Below are positions 1-5,769 of a stretch of DNA of 9,946 bases, one piece after another; positions within the stretch are counted from its first letter, which is position 1, and the number at the start of each line of letters is the position of its first letter. Where the stretch lies: assembly GCA_043767025.1 (NCBI GenBank), contig JAYUHK010000078.1:1-9946 (forward strand). The letters are read 5' to 3'. The notes below the pieces were generated by a model. It was given only the letters and a program-made list of their open reading frames with translations. It made no database searches and was not told where the DNA came from. The translations under genes were made by a program, and so were the position numbers. This DNA is from JAYUHK01 sp043767025. GTDB lineage: Bacteria > Bacteroidota > Bacteroidia > Chitinophagales > Saprospiraceae.

Positions 1-88
1 GTTTTTAATTTTGAGTCATCATAAACTTTTGAAAATCAACGAATTATGTCGAATATTAAATGTCATCTATTTAAGTGTAAGAACTTAT
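1..88 (+). repeat. Dispersed ~88-bp repeat, copy 1
   Basis: This segment is repeated at 5682-5769 (85 of 88 positions identical; differences at repeat positions 28, 78 and 80) and at 9693-9780 (80 of 88 identical), all in the same orientation. The other copies share six more bases on the 5' side, so this copy is probably cut by the window start. It contains TGAGTCATCATAAAC, fully conserved in all copies, and TAATTTTG at 6-13, which matches the Bacteroidota -7 promoter element TAnnTTTG. The 3' end carries a short AAGT/ACTT inverted repeat. It lies 253 bp upstream of hscB. No protein is conserved across the copies. Function is unknown. Confidence 0.9.
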
Positions 89-126
89 CTAAAATAAACT
101 ACTCGTTTTTTTCTGCTAAATTACAA

Positions 127-205
127 CCAATCACTGCGTTATTTTTTCGTTACAACGCCCTGCGTTGCGCCTCAAAAATGGCTTGTTATTGATTGAATTG
201 ATTGG
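127..205. repeat. Structured intergenic segment with inverted ends
   Basis: The segment is bounded by CCAATCA (127-133) and TGATTGG (199-205), a perfect 7-bp inverted pair. Inside is a hairpin CAACGC-CCT-GCGTTG at 153-167, and CTGCGTT occurs twice as a direct repeat (134-140 and 160-166). GATTG is also doubled at 191-195 and 200-204. It is richer in G and C than the flanking AT-rich DNA and has no plausible gene. It could be a miniature inverted-repeat element or a palindromic intergenic repeat, but only one copy is visible here, so mobility is a guess. Confidence 0.35.
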
Positions 206-329
206 AAAAAATTAAGTACCTTATTTTTCCTTCATTCCCAAATTTTTATTGAAATAAAAAAAAACAGAGGGAATAAAAAAAACTTTACTTTTCCGACCTT
301 TGCGGCAGCAAAAAGCCCGAAAATAGACT

Positions 330-337
330 TAAATTTG
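330..337 (+). promoter_or_regulatory. Candidate -7 element of hscB
   Basis: TAAATTTG matches the Bacteroidota -7 consensus TAnnTTTG exactly, but ends only 4 bases before the hscB ATG, so transcription from it would give a leaderless or nearly leaderless mRNA. An upstream TTTG at 299-302 is 27 bases away, a little far for a -33 box. A one-mismatch alternative, GACCTTTG at 295-302, would give a leader of roughly 30-35 bases. The choice between them cannot be made from sequence. Confidence 0.3.
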
Positions 338-341
338 ATTT

Positions 342-854
342 ATGAATTATTTTGAATTGTTTGAAATTCCCGTTACATTTGGAGTAGAAAGTGCGCCGTT
401 GAAGCGTACTTTTTACGAGTTGAGCAGAAGATTTCACCCTGATTTTCACACCGACGCCAGCAGCGAAGAGCGAGAGAAAGTCCTCGAAAAATCCACTCAA
501 ATCAATGAAGCATACCGAATTTTGAGCGATGAAAATACTCGAATGAAATATATTTTGAGTATTTTTGGTAATTTTGAGGAAAAAGGAAACGAGGCGTTGC
601 CGCAGGATTTTTTGATGGAAATGATGGATTGGAACGAAATGTTGGAAGATTTGGAAGAAAATCCCTCCGAAATCGCAAAGTCAGCACTCGAAACCGAAAT
701 TTCTACTGCGGAATCAAATTTATTTTTAGCAGTTAAACCTCTGATAATCAGCTATAAAGTAGGCGACGACCTCACGGAAATAAAAAAATATTATTTAAAA
801 AAGCGTTATCTCTTGCGTATGAGAGAACGTTTGTTTAGCTTTGCACCGCTTTAG
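342..854 (+). CDS. hscB: Fe-S cluster assembly co-chaperone HscB (J-domain protein)
   Basis: 170 aa. HscB stimulates the ATPase of the Hsp70-type chaperone HscA and helps release Fe-S clusters from the IscU scaffold in the cytoplasm. The N-terminal half is a J domain starting MNYFELFEIP, with the diagnostic HPD tripeptide at residues 32-34 and an INEAYRILSDENTRMKYIL helix after it. The C-terminal part is a predicted acidic, helical scaffold-binding domain. Total length fits HscB (about 170 aa) better than DnaJ, as there is no Gly/Phe or zinc region. The start fits because the family begins with M-x-Y-F-x-L-F. No other isc or suf genes are in the window, so it stands alone here. The 3' end overlaps a likely tRNA promoter. 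Upstream, 206-341 is AT-rich and shows no gene. Confidence 0.9.
   Translation: MNYFELFEIPVTFGVESAPLKRTFYELSRRFHPDFHTDASSEEREKVLEKSTQINEAYRILSDENTRMKYILSIFGNFEEKGNEALPQDFLMEMMDWNEMLEDLEENPSEIAKSALETEISTAESNLFLAVKPLIISYKVGDDLTEIKKYYLKKRYLLRMRERLFSFAPL
813..843 (+). promoter_or_regulatory. Promoter for tRNA-Leu inside the end of hscB
   Basis: TTG at 813-815 and TAGCTTTG at 836-843 are separated by 20 bases. This fits the Bacteroidota pattern TTG-N17-23-TAnnTTTG with no mismatch. The site overlaps the last codons of hscB and would start transcription near 848-851, giving a 5' leader of about 20 bases before the tRNA at 869. This is one of the two best-spaced promoters in the window. It suggests the tRNA is expressed independently of hscB. 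Confidence 0.6.
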
Positions 855-868
855 AAAAGTAGCTATCA

Positions 869-951
869 GCCGAAGTGGCGGAATGGTAGACGCGTTGGTC
901 TCAAACACCAATAAGTTCACACTTGTGTGGGTTCGAGTCCCACCTTCGGTA
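869..951 (+). tRNA. tRNA-Leu (anticodon CAA)
   Basis: A full cloverleaf can be drawn. The acceptor stem pairs 869-875 with 944-950 (one G-T pair), and the discriminator base is A951. The anticodon stem TTGGT/ACCAA (895-899 and 907-911) closes a 7-base loop with anticodon CAA at 902-904, reading UUG leucine codons. A long variable arm (912-926, stem AAGT/ACTT) marks a class II tRNA. The T arm is GTGGG-TTCGAGT-CCCAC (927-943). CCA is not encoded: the acceptor stem and A951 are followed by CTG, so the tail must be added by nucleotidyltransferase. It begins 14 bases after the hscB stop and is followed by a strong terminator. Confidence 0.97.
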
Positions 952-962
952 CTGTAAAAAAG

Positions 963-992
963 AAAAAGCCCAGCGATTGCTGGGCTTTTTTT
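963..992 (+). terminator. Rho-independent terminator of tRNA-Leu
   Basis: A perfect 12-bp stem (963-974 with 979-990) has core AGCCCAGC/GCTGGGCT, a GATT tetraloop and a run of seven T at 986-992. It sits 11 bases after the tRNA and ends that transcript, separating it from the mannosyltransferase gene at 1035. A long open frame runs back through it into the tRNA, but that is not a real gene extension. Confidence 0.93.
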
Positions 993-1034
993 GTGTTCGT
1001 CCAAAATCTCCAACCCTTCAACGCCAATTATCGT

Positions 1035-2495
1035 ATGTGGAACGCATTGACCAGCGCAGAACGTAAAGTGTTCATTATCAGCTTTTTGTTGCATTTGGTG
1101 ACGGCTTTTTTTAGTTCTGGCTGGTTTCACCCCGACGAATATTTTCAGATACATGAGTTTGCAGCATGGAAGTTGGGCAACGCGCCTGCCTCCGAAATGC
1201 CTTGGGAATTTACTTCCCAAATCCGAAGTTGTTTGCAGCCAACGATTGTTTATTTTTTGTCACAAATCTTTACTTTTTTCAAAATAACCAATCCGTTTGT
1301 CGTCACGTTGTTGCTCCGTGTTTTGTCGGCAGGACTGGCTTGGTGGGCGAGTGTTTTGACCTATCAAGTAGGAAAAAAAATGATAGCTCGGAGCGAAATA
1401 GAAAGTATATTTTTGTGGCTGACGTGTTTTTTATGGTTTTTGACATGGCAACACGTCCGATTCAGCTCCGAAAATTGGTCTGCGGTCTTTCTTACCTTTG
1501 GCATTTTTCTGATATTTTCTGAACAAAAAAATGAAATTCGAGCATTTTGTTATGGAGCATTTTGCTTCGGTATTTCCTTTTGGTGTCGGTTTCAGATAGG
1601 TTTTGCACTGGTTGGAGTGGGCTGCTGGCTGCTATTCGTCCGCAGATTAGAGCTAAAATTGTACTTAGTTTTGCTTTCAGTGGGTTCTGTATCACTGTTT
1701 TTGGGCGTGTGTTTAGACCGATGGTTTTACGGAAATTGGGTTTTTACACCTTATAACTACTTCAAATCCAACATTTTAGACGGTATTGCGGCTGGCTTCA
1801 GTACATCGCCTTGGTGGGACTATTTTCTACAAATATTCCTCTCTGCTATCCCGCCGATGAGTTTGTTGATAATCGGTTTGTGCGCTTGGGCGACTTACAA
1901 ATTTTATAAAAATATCTTTGTTTTTGTGACATTTTTCTTCTTTGTTGCGCACTGTTTGATTGCGCACAAAGAGTTGCGATTTTTGTTCCCAATGTCAGGA
2001 TTTATTCCTGTCATTTGTTGTATTGCGCTGACTTACAACGATTTATATAAAAAAATATTAGTTTACAGAAAGTGGCTGATTACTTTTTGCGTTATACCTA
2101 ATTTTTTGCTTCTTTCGGTCTTTACTTTCAAGCCCTGCATCGAATTAGAAAATTTTTACCACGAGATTTATGCTCAATCGGAAGCGAAAAAAACACTGAT
2201 TCTTTCTACCACAGAAAGCCCTTTTGACATTATTCATTTGGTGATACACCACTATCGTCATCCAAATACAGAAGTAAAAATCTTGTCACAAAATGAAAAA
2301 ATAAATATATATTCTACCGAAAGTCAAAGTGTTTTCTTGTTTCAAGAAAATTTCAGTCCGCCCGCAGACACACTTCTGACGGCAGGCAAGTTCCAACTTA
2401 CCTACCGCTCTGTTCCCACTTGGCTCACTTATTTGAACTACAACAACTGGCTGGCTCGCACTCGCATTTGGTGCTTGTATAAAGTTGAAAAGTAG
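1035..2495 (+). CDS. GT22-type (ALG9/PIG-B-like) membrane mannosyltransferase
   Basis: 486 aa. A polytopic inner-membrane protein with about ten hydrophobic segments spread along its length. After the first hydrophobic segment comes HPDEYFQIHEFAAWKLG (residues 32-48), the acidic first-loop motif HPDE of the GT22 family, which transfers mannose from a polyprenyl-phosphate donor. EFTSQIRSCLQP (59-70) continues the family pattern. The eukaryotic relatives build N-glycans and GPI anchors; bacterial substrates are mostly unknown, so the acceptor is not assigned. The start at 1035 is chosen because the open frame upstream passes through the terminator and the tRNA. No clear promoter is visible between 993 and 1034. 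It converges on sbtA with a 24-base gap. A general GT39/GT83-like assignment is the main alternative. Confidence 0.8.
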   Translation: MWNALTSAERKVFIISFLLHLVTAFFSSGWFHPDEYFQIHEFAAWKLGNAPASEMPWEFTSQIRSCLQPTIVYFLSQIFTFFKITNPFVVTLLLRVLSAGLAWWASVLTYQVGKKMIARSEIESIFLWLTCFLWFLTWQHVRFSSENWSAVFLTFGIFLIFSEQKNEIRAFCYGAFCFGISFWCRFQIGFALVGVGCWLLFVRRLELKLYLVLLSVGSVSLFLGVCLDRWFYGNWVFTPYNYFKSNILDGIAAGFSTSPWWDYFLQIFLSAIPPMSLLIIGLCAWATYKFYKNIFVFVTFFFFVAHCLIAHKELRFLFPMSGFIPVICCIALTYNDLYKKILVYRKWLITFCVIPNFLLLSVFTFKPCIELENFYHEIYAQSEAKKTLILSTTESPFDIIHLVIHHYRHPNTEVKILSQNEKINIYSTESQSVFLFQENFSPPADTLLTAGKFQLTYRSVPTWLTYLNYNNWLARTRIWCLYKVEK

Positions 2496-2497
2496 CG

Positions 2498-2513
2498 AAA
2501 ATGTGACATTTTT
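2498..2513. terminator. Weak bidirectional terminator between convergent genes
   Basis: AAAATG-TGA-CATTTT (2498-2512) is a perfect short inverted repeat followed by one more T, placed in the 24-base gap between the stops of the mannosyltransferase and sbtA. The stem is AT-rich and only 6 bp, so it may be weak or fortuitous. The position is right for ending both convergent transcripts. Confidence 0.35.
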
Positions 2514-2519
2514 AGGGTT

Positions 2520-3479
2520 CTAAAAATTTTGGACTATAATGTAGTACAAAGGCATTCCGACGGTAATATTGAACGGAAATGTGATACCCAAAGCCATCGG
2601 AATATACAAACCCGGATCGGCTTTCGGGGCTGCCAAACGCATTGCCGCAGGCACCGCAATATAAGACGCACTGGCGGCAAGAATCGCAAAAATAAATCTA
2701 TTTCCTACGTCATTTGTGACTAAATGGCTTGCAAAGGCGACCACACAGCCATTGACCGCCGGGACGATGAGCGCGAAAAGTGTCATAAAAGCACCGTATT
2801 TCCAGAAAGCAGCCAAGCGTTTGGCTGTCACCATGCCCATTTCTAAAAGAAAAATAGCCAAAAATCCCTTAAATATTTCGGTCGTGAAGGGCTTAATTCC
2901 TTCCGCTTGCTTGGTGTCGGCAATCAAACCGATGACCAAACTACCCAAAATAAGAAGCACGCTGCCATTGCTGAACGAGTGTTGTATGATGTGTTTTAGC
3001 CCGCCACTGCTCGCTTCGCGGTCGTATCGGCGCATCAAAATCACACCAATGATGATAGCTGGAGCTTCCATAAGTGCCATCACCGCCACCATGTGACCGC
3101 CAAAAGTTACCTGCTGCGCCTCCAAAAAAGATGCCGCCGAAACGAAAGTCACTGCACTCACAGAGCCGTAGGTTGCTGCCACCGCGCCTGCATCACTTGC
3201 ATTGAGCTTCCTTTTGAGGATAAAAAATGTATAAACTGGTATCAATGAGGCGATTAGCAAGCCAAAAAGCAGCGAAAAGAAAATTTCGCTCCCAAAAGTG
3301 CTGTGAGCCAGCTCCTGCCCGCCCTTGAACCCAATGGAAAAAAGTAAGTAAATGGAGATGAATTTACTCGTAGATTCAGGTATTTCTAAATCGCTTTTGA
3401 TGACCGTAGCCACGATGCCGAGTATAAAAAACAGCAAAGTCGGATTGGTAATGTTTGAAATCAACAGGTGAAAATCCAT
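2520..3479 (-). CDS. sbtA: SbtA-type sodium-dependent bicarbonate symporter
   Basis: 319 aa, about ten membrane segments. It belongs to the SbtA family (formerly DUF897), whose cyanobacterial members import HCO3- with Na+. Family signatures are present in both halves: AATYGSVSAVTFVSA (101-115) and ASASYIAVPAAMRLAAP (269-285), followed by LYIPMALGITFPFNITVGMP (291-310). It is somewhat shorter than the cyanobacterial protein (about 370 aa). It starts 17 bases after the deoxynucleoside kinase stop on the same strand, so it is probably the last gene of the folK-kinase-sbtA transcript. No sbtB (PII-like regulator) gene lies next to it. Family membership is clear; bicarbonate as the substrate in this heterotroph-like background is inferred from the family. 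Confidence 0.85.
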   Translation of the reverse strand: MDFHLLISNITNPTLLFFILGIVATVIKSDLEIPESTSKFISIYLLFSIGFKGGQELAHSTFGSEIFFSLLFGLLIASLIPVYTFFILKRKLNASDAGAVAATYGSVSAVTFVSAASFLEAQQVTFGGHMVAVMALMEAPAIIIGVILMRRYDREASSGGLKHIIQHSFSNGSVLLILGSLVIGLIADTKQAEGIKPFTTEIFKGFLAIFLLEMGMVTAKRLAAFWKYGAFMTLFALIVPAVNGCVVAFASHLVTNDVGNRFIFAILAASASYIAVPAAMRLAAPKADPGLYIPMALGITFPFNITVGMPLYYIIVQNF

Positions 3480-3496
3480 AATTAAAGTTGTATTGG

Positions 3497-4159
3497 TTAA
3501 GAAATATTTGCTAAATTAGGTTCATTTTCCAAATAAATGGTATGTATGCCGCTCGTGTATTTTTTTTGTAAAATATCAATAATTTTGTTGAATGTGACAG
3601 GGTCTTGAATGTCAGAATTAGAAATATCCAACAACAGAATGGGCAAATTGGACGGTGTTTTGAAGTAGTCAAAATACGCTTGCTGAATGTTTGTCAGGTA
3701 TTGGGGCGAAATATCTTGCTCGTAGCTTCGACCTCGACTGCGGATATTCTCTAATAATTTTTCGACGGGACGGTGCAGATACACTAATAATTCAGGTTTG
3801 GGAAAACTTGCGTTCAAGACATTAAAAAGCCGCTGAAAAAGCCTGTACTCCTCGTGTGAAAGGTTATTTTTTGCGAATAATAAGGTTTTTACGAAAAAAT
3901 AATCCGAAATAGTATTTGTCTGAAATAAGTCTTGTTGTGACAGGGTTTCTTGAAGTTGTTTGTGTCTTTCGGTCATAAAAAACAACTCCACAGAGAAAGC
4001 GTAGCGTTCCTGATTCTCATAAAAGTAAGGCAAAAATGGATTGTCGTCGAACTGCTCCAACACCAATCGCGCGTCCCAGTGAGTTGCGAGCTTTTGGCAA
4101 AGCGTTGTTTTTCCCGCTCCAATGTTGCCCTCTATAGCGATAAAATGGTGTGGATTCAT
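3497..4159 (-). CDS. Deoxynucleoside kinase (dAK/dGK family)
   Basis: 220 aa, cytoplasmic. It phosphorylates a deoxynucleoside at the 5' position using a nucleoside triphosphate, in the salvage route to dNTPs. The P-loop GNIGAGKTT is at residues 11-19, and LEQFDDNPFLPYFY follows with the expected catalytic Glu35. SDYFF occurs where many relatives have the DRS-like motif, and RGRSYEQ is the Arg-rich lid region. The usual length is 200-220 aa. Sequence does not decide whether deoxyadenosine or deoxyguanosine is preferred. It lies 62 bases downstream of folK and 17 bases upstream of sbtA. The leader has a small hairpin CCGAA-TGC-TTCGG (4172-4184) and a TATTTTTG -7-like match on the minus strand (4201-4194) without a -33 partner, so an internal promoter is possible but weak. 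Confidence 0.9.
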   Translation of the reverse strand: MNPHHFIAIEGNIGAGKTTLCQKLATHWDARLVLEQFDDNPFLPYFYENQERYAFSVELFFMTERHKQLQETLSQQDLFQTNTISDYFFVKTLLFAKNNLSHEEYRLFQRLFNVLNASFPKPELLVYLHRPVEKLLENIRSRGRSYEQDISPQYLTNIQQAYFDYFKTPSNLPILLLDISNSDIQDPVTFNKIIDILQKKYTSGIHTIYLENEPNLANIS

Positions 4160-4221
4160 AAGATTAAAATTCCGAATGCTTCGGCATCAAGCGCAAAAAT
4201 ATGAAAATATTTCAATATTTT

Positions 4222-4710
4222 TTATTCTAAAAGTATAACTTCGCTCTCGTCGGTGCTTTGGAAGTACAATTCTTCTATCGGCAGCCGCAAGACTGGATGC
4301 AGGACTTCTGATGCTATTTCCATCAACGGAACCAGTACAAAATTTCGTTTGTGCAGCTCTGGGTGCGGAACAACCAAATTTTCTTCTTCGATTATCTCAT
4401 TTTCATACAGTAAAATATCTATATCAATCACGCGCGGCTGCCAGCGTTGCGCAGCGTCACGGGTGCGACCCATCGCATTTTCGATGTCCAAAACCGCCGT
4501 CAGTAAAACCTGCGGACTCAAATCGGTCGTCACTCCGATAGCTTGGTTCAAAAAATCCGCTTGCTCGGTGTTTCCCCACGCCGCCGTTTCGTAAATAGCT
4601 GATTGTGAGATAATTGTGCCGATTTTGGTAGCTATTCGCTGTCGCGCTTGCGCTAAATTTTTTTCGCGGTCGCCGACATTGCTTCCCGTATGAAGAAAAA
4701 TAGTATTCAT
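4222..4710 (-). CDS. folK: 6-hydroxymethyl-7,8-dihydropterin pyrophosphokinase
   Basis: 162 aa. It transfers pyrophosphate from ATP to 6-hydroxymethyl-7,8-dihydropterin, the step before dihydropteroate synthase in folate synthesis. Visible hallmarks are HTGSNVGDREKNL at 7-19, YETAAWG at 40-46, QPRVIDIDILLYE at 91-103 with the Mg-binding pair D96 and D98, and VPHPELHKRNFVLVPL at 114-129. Length is typical of a stand-alone FolK. The frame stays open for another 101 codons upstream across the divergent hydrolase, but the family start MNTIFLHTGSN fits ATG at 4710, and a good promoter lies just upstream. It leads the folK-kinase-sbtA cluster. Confidence 0.95.
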   Translation of the reverse strand: MNTIFLHTGSNVGDREKNLAQARQRIATKIGTIISQSAIYETAAWGNTEQADFLNQAIGVTTDLSPQVLLTAVLDIENAMGRTRDAAQRWQPRVIDIDILLYENEIIEEENLVVPHPELHKRNFVLVPLMEIASEVLHPVLRLPIEELYFQSTDESEVILLE

Positions 4711-4721
4711 ATTTTTTTTCA

Positions 4722-4755
4722 CAAATATAGTTGCTTTTTTCGCTAAATTTGCAAA
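4722..4755 (-). promoter_or_regulatory. folK promoter
   Basis: On the minus strand, TTTG (4755-4752) and TATATTTG (4729-4722) are separated by 22 bases, a full match to the Bacteroidota -33/-7 pattern. The -7 box ends 11 bases before the folK ATG, so the leader would be only a few bases long. It overlaps the candidate promoter of the divergent hydrolase. Confidence 0.6.
4744..4751 (+). promoter_or_regulatory. Candidate -7 element of the alpha/beta hydrolase
   Basis: TAAATTTG matches TAnnTTTG exactly, 13 bases before the ATG at 4765. No TTG is found 17-23 bases upstream; the nearest, at 4731-4733, is only 10 bases away. It is therefore a half-site by consensus. It lies between the -33 and -7 boxes of folK, so the two polymerases could not bind together. 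Confidence 0.4.
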
Positions 4756-4764
4756 AAAAATAAA

Positions 4765-5640
4765 ATGAATCCACCGCCAGTCGCCGCCCCACAAGCCTTC
4801 AATTTTCGTTTGCGCCTGCTGCGAATAGGATTTCGGACGGTCGGGCGCGTATTTCCGAGTATGGCAGCGAAGTTGGCTTTTCGCATTTTTTCTACGCCGC
4901 GCCTTCGCGCCAAGCATCGCCAATCCGACGATATTATCGAGCGCGCACGGGTATTTGAGCTGCTTTTTGGAGGTATTTTTCTCAAATGCTACGAGTGGGG
5001 CAACGCCGCGCAACCTACGATTTTACTCATACACGGCTGGGAGTCGCGCGGCACTGCGCTCCGAAGTTTTGTCCCGGATTTGCTCGCAAAAGGCTTTCGG
5101 GTTGTCACTTTTGACGGTCCTGCGCACGGTGATTCGGGCGGAAAACGCACGCATTTACTCAATTTTGCGGGTGCGATAAAAGCGATTTTTCAAAATATCG
5201 GCGAGGTGGAGGGAGTCGTGGCGCACTCGTTTGGGGGCAGCGCGGTTGCTTATTCGATGGCGTATATCGCGCCTTCTGTTCGGATAAAAAAGTTGGTTCT
5301 CATCGCCGCGCCCGCCAGCGTGGAAAAAATGTTTGAGAATTACGTCCAACTCATCGCCGCTCCGAGCGCAGTGGCTTCCGAACTGAAAAAATTGGGCGAA
5401 AACCGTATCCAAATGCCGCTCGCAAACTCGGATTTGATACAGACTTTGGGAAAAATAAACGTGTCGCACACACTGCTGATTCACGACCGCGAGGACGATG
5501 TGGTGCCCTTTCGGAACGCCGAAGCCATTGCCGCTCGTTGGGAACATATTTATTTGTTCGCCACGCGTGGTTTTGGGCATTTTCGATTGGTCAAAAACCC
5601 CGAAGTTATCGCCAAAGTAGTAGATTTTTTGACGCTCTGA
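4765..5640 (+). CDS. Alpha/beta-hydrolase fold protein
   Basis: 291 aa. A serine hydrolase of unknown substrate. ILLIHGWESRG (86-96) supplies the oxyanion turn, VVAHSFGGSA (151-160) contains the nucleophile Ser155, HDREDDVVP (240-248) the acid (Asp244 most likely), and GFGHFRL (269-275) the catalytic His272. The catalytic set is thus complete. Residues 1-60 form a basic, mildly hydrophobic N-terminal extension without a clear signal peptide, so location is probably cytoplasmic or membrane-associated. It resembles the broad esterase/lipase group of small alpha/beta hydrolases. Its codons look richer in G and C than the neighbours, but there is no other sign of transfer. It is transcribed away from folK and is followed by a 127-base gap holding repeat copy 2. 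Confidence 0.85.
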   Translation: MNPPPVAAPQAFNFRLRLLRIGFRTVGRVFPSMAAKLAFRIFSTPRLRAKHRQSDDIIERARVFELLFGGIFLKCYEWGNAAQPTILLIHGWESRGTALRSFVPDLLAKGFRVVTFDGPAHGDSGGKRTHLLNFAGAIKAIFQNIGEVEGVVAHSFGGSAVAYSMAYIAPSVRIKKLVLIAAPASVEKMFENYVQLIAAPSAVASELKKLGENRIQMPLANSDLIQTLGKINVSHTLLIHDREDDVVPFRNAEAIAARWEHIYLFATRGFGHFRLVKNPEVIAKVVDFLTL

Positions 5641-5675
5641 ATAAATTAAAAAAAGTAAATAGTTTTTAGTTTTAA

Positions 5676-5769
5676 TTTTTAGTTTTTAATTTTGAGTCAT
5701 CATAAACTATTGAAAATCAACGAATTATGTCGAATATTAAATGTCATCTATTTAAGTGCAGGAACTTAT
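5676..5769 (+). repeat. Dispersed repeat, copy 2
   Basis: The 88-bp core is 5682-5769; the six bases before it are also shared with copy 3. It differs from copy 1 at three positions only. TAATTTTG at 5687-5694 is a perfect -7-like element, but no TTG lies 17-23 bases upstream; the DNA there is a T-rich tract of TTTTTAG-like units (5661-5686). The repeat ends on the first two bases of the SUI1 start codon (ATG 5768-5770), so it supplies the entire leader of that gene, including AGGAA at 5760-5764. Confidence 0.92.

Noticed and set aside
46..192. 48-codon frame starting in repeat copy 1
   Set aside because: Only the first 14 codons correspond to copy 2, the rest runs through the structured segment, and copy 3 destroys the frame; not supportable as a gene.
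927..1034. N-terminal extension of the mannosyltransferase frame
   Set aside because: It would begin inside the tRNA T arm and read through the tRNA terminator; ATG 1035 gives a normal membrane-protein start.
795..1220. 141-codon minus-strand reading frame containing GGTRTHTSVNLLVFETNASTIPPLRL
   Set aside because: It is the antisense of the tRNA-Leu gene, the terminator and the flanking genes; such strings are a well-known artefact over leucine tRNAs.
4711..5013. 101-codon N-terminal extension of folK
   Set aside because: It is antisense to the hydrolase start and would cross the folK promoter; the FolK family begins at MNTIFLHTGSN.
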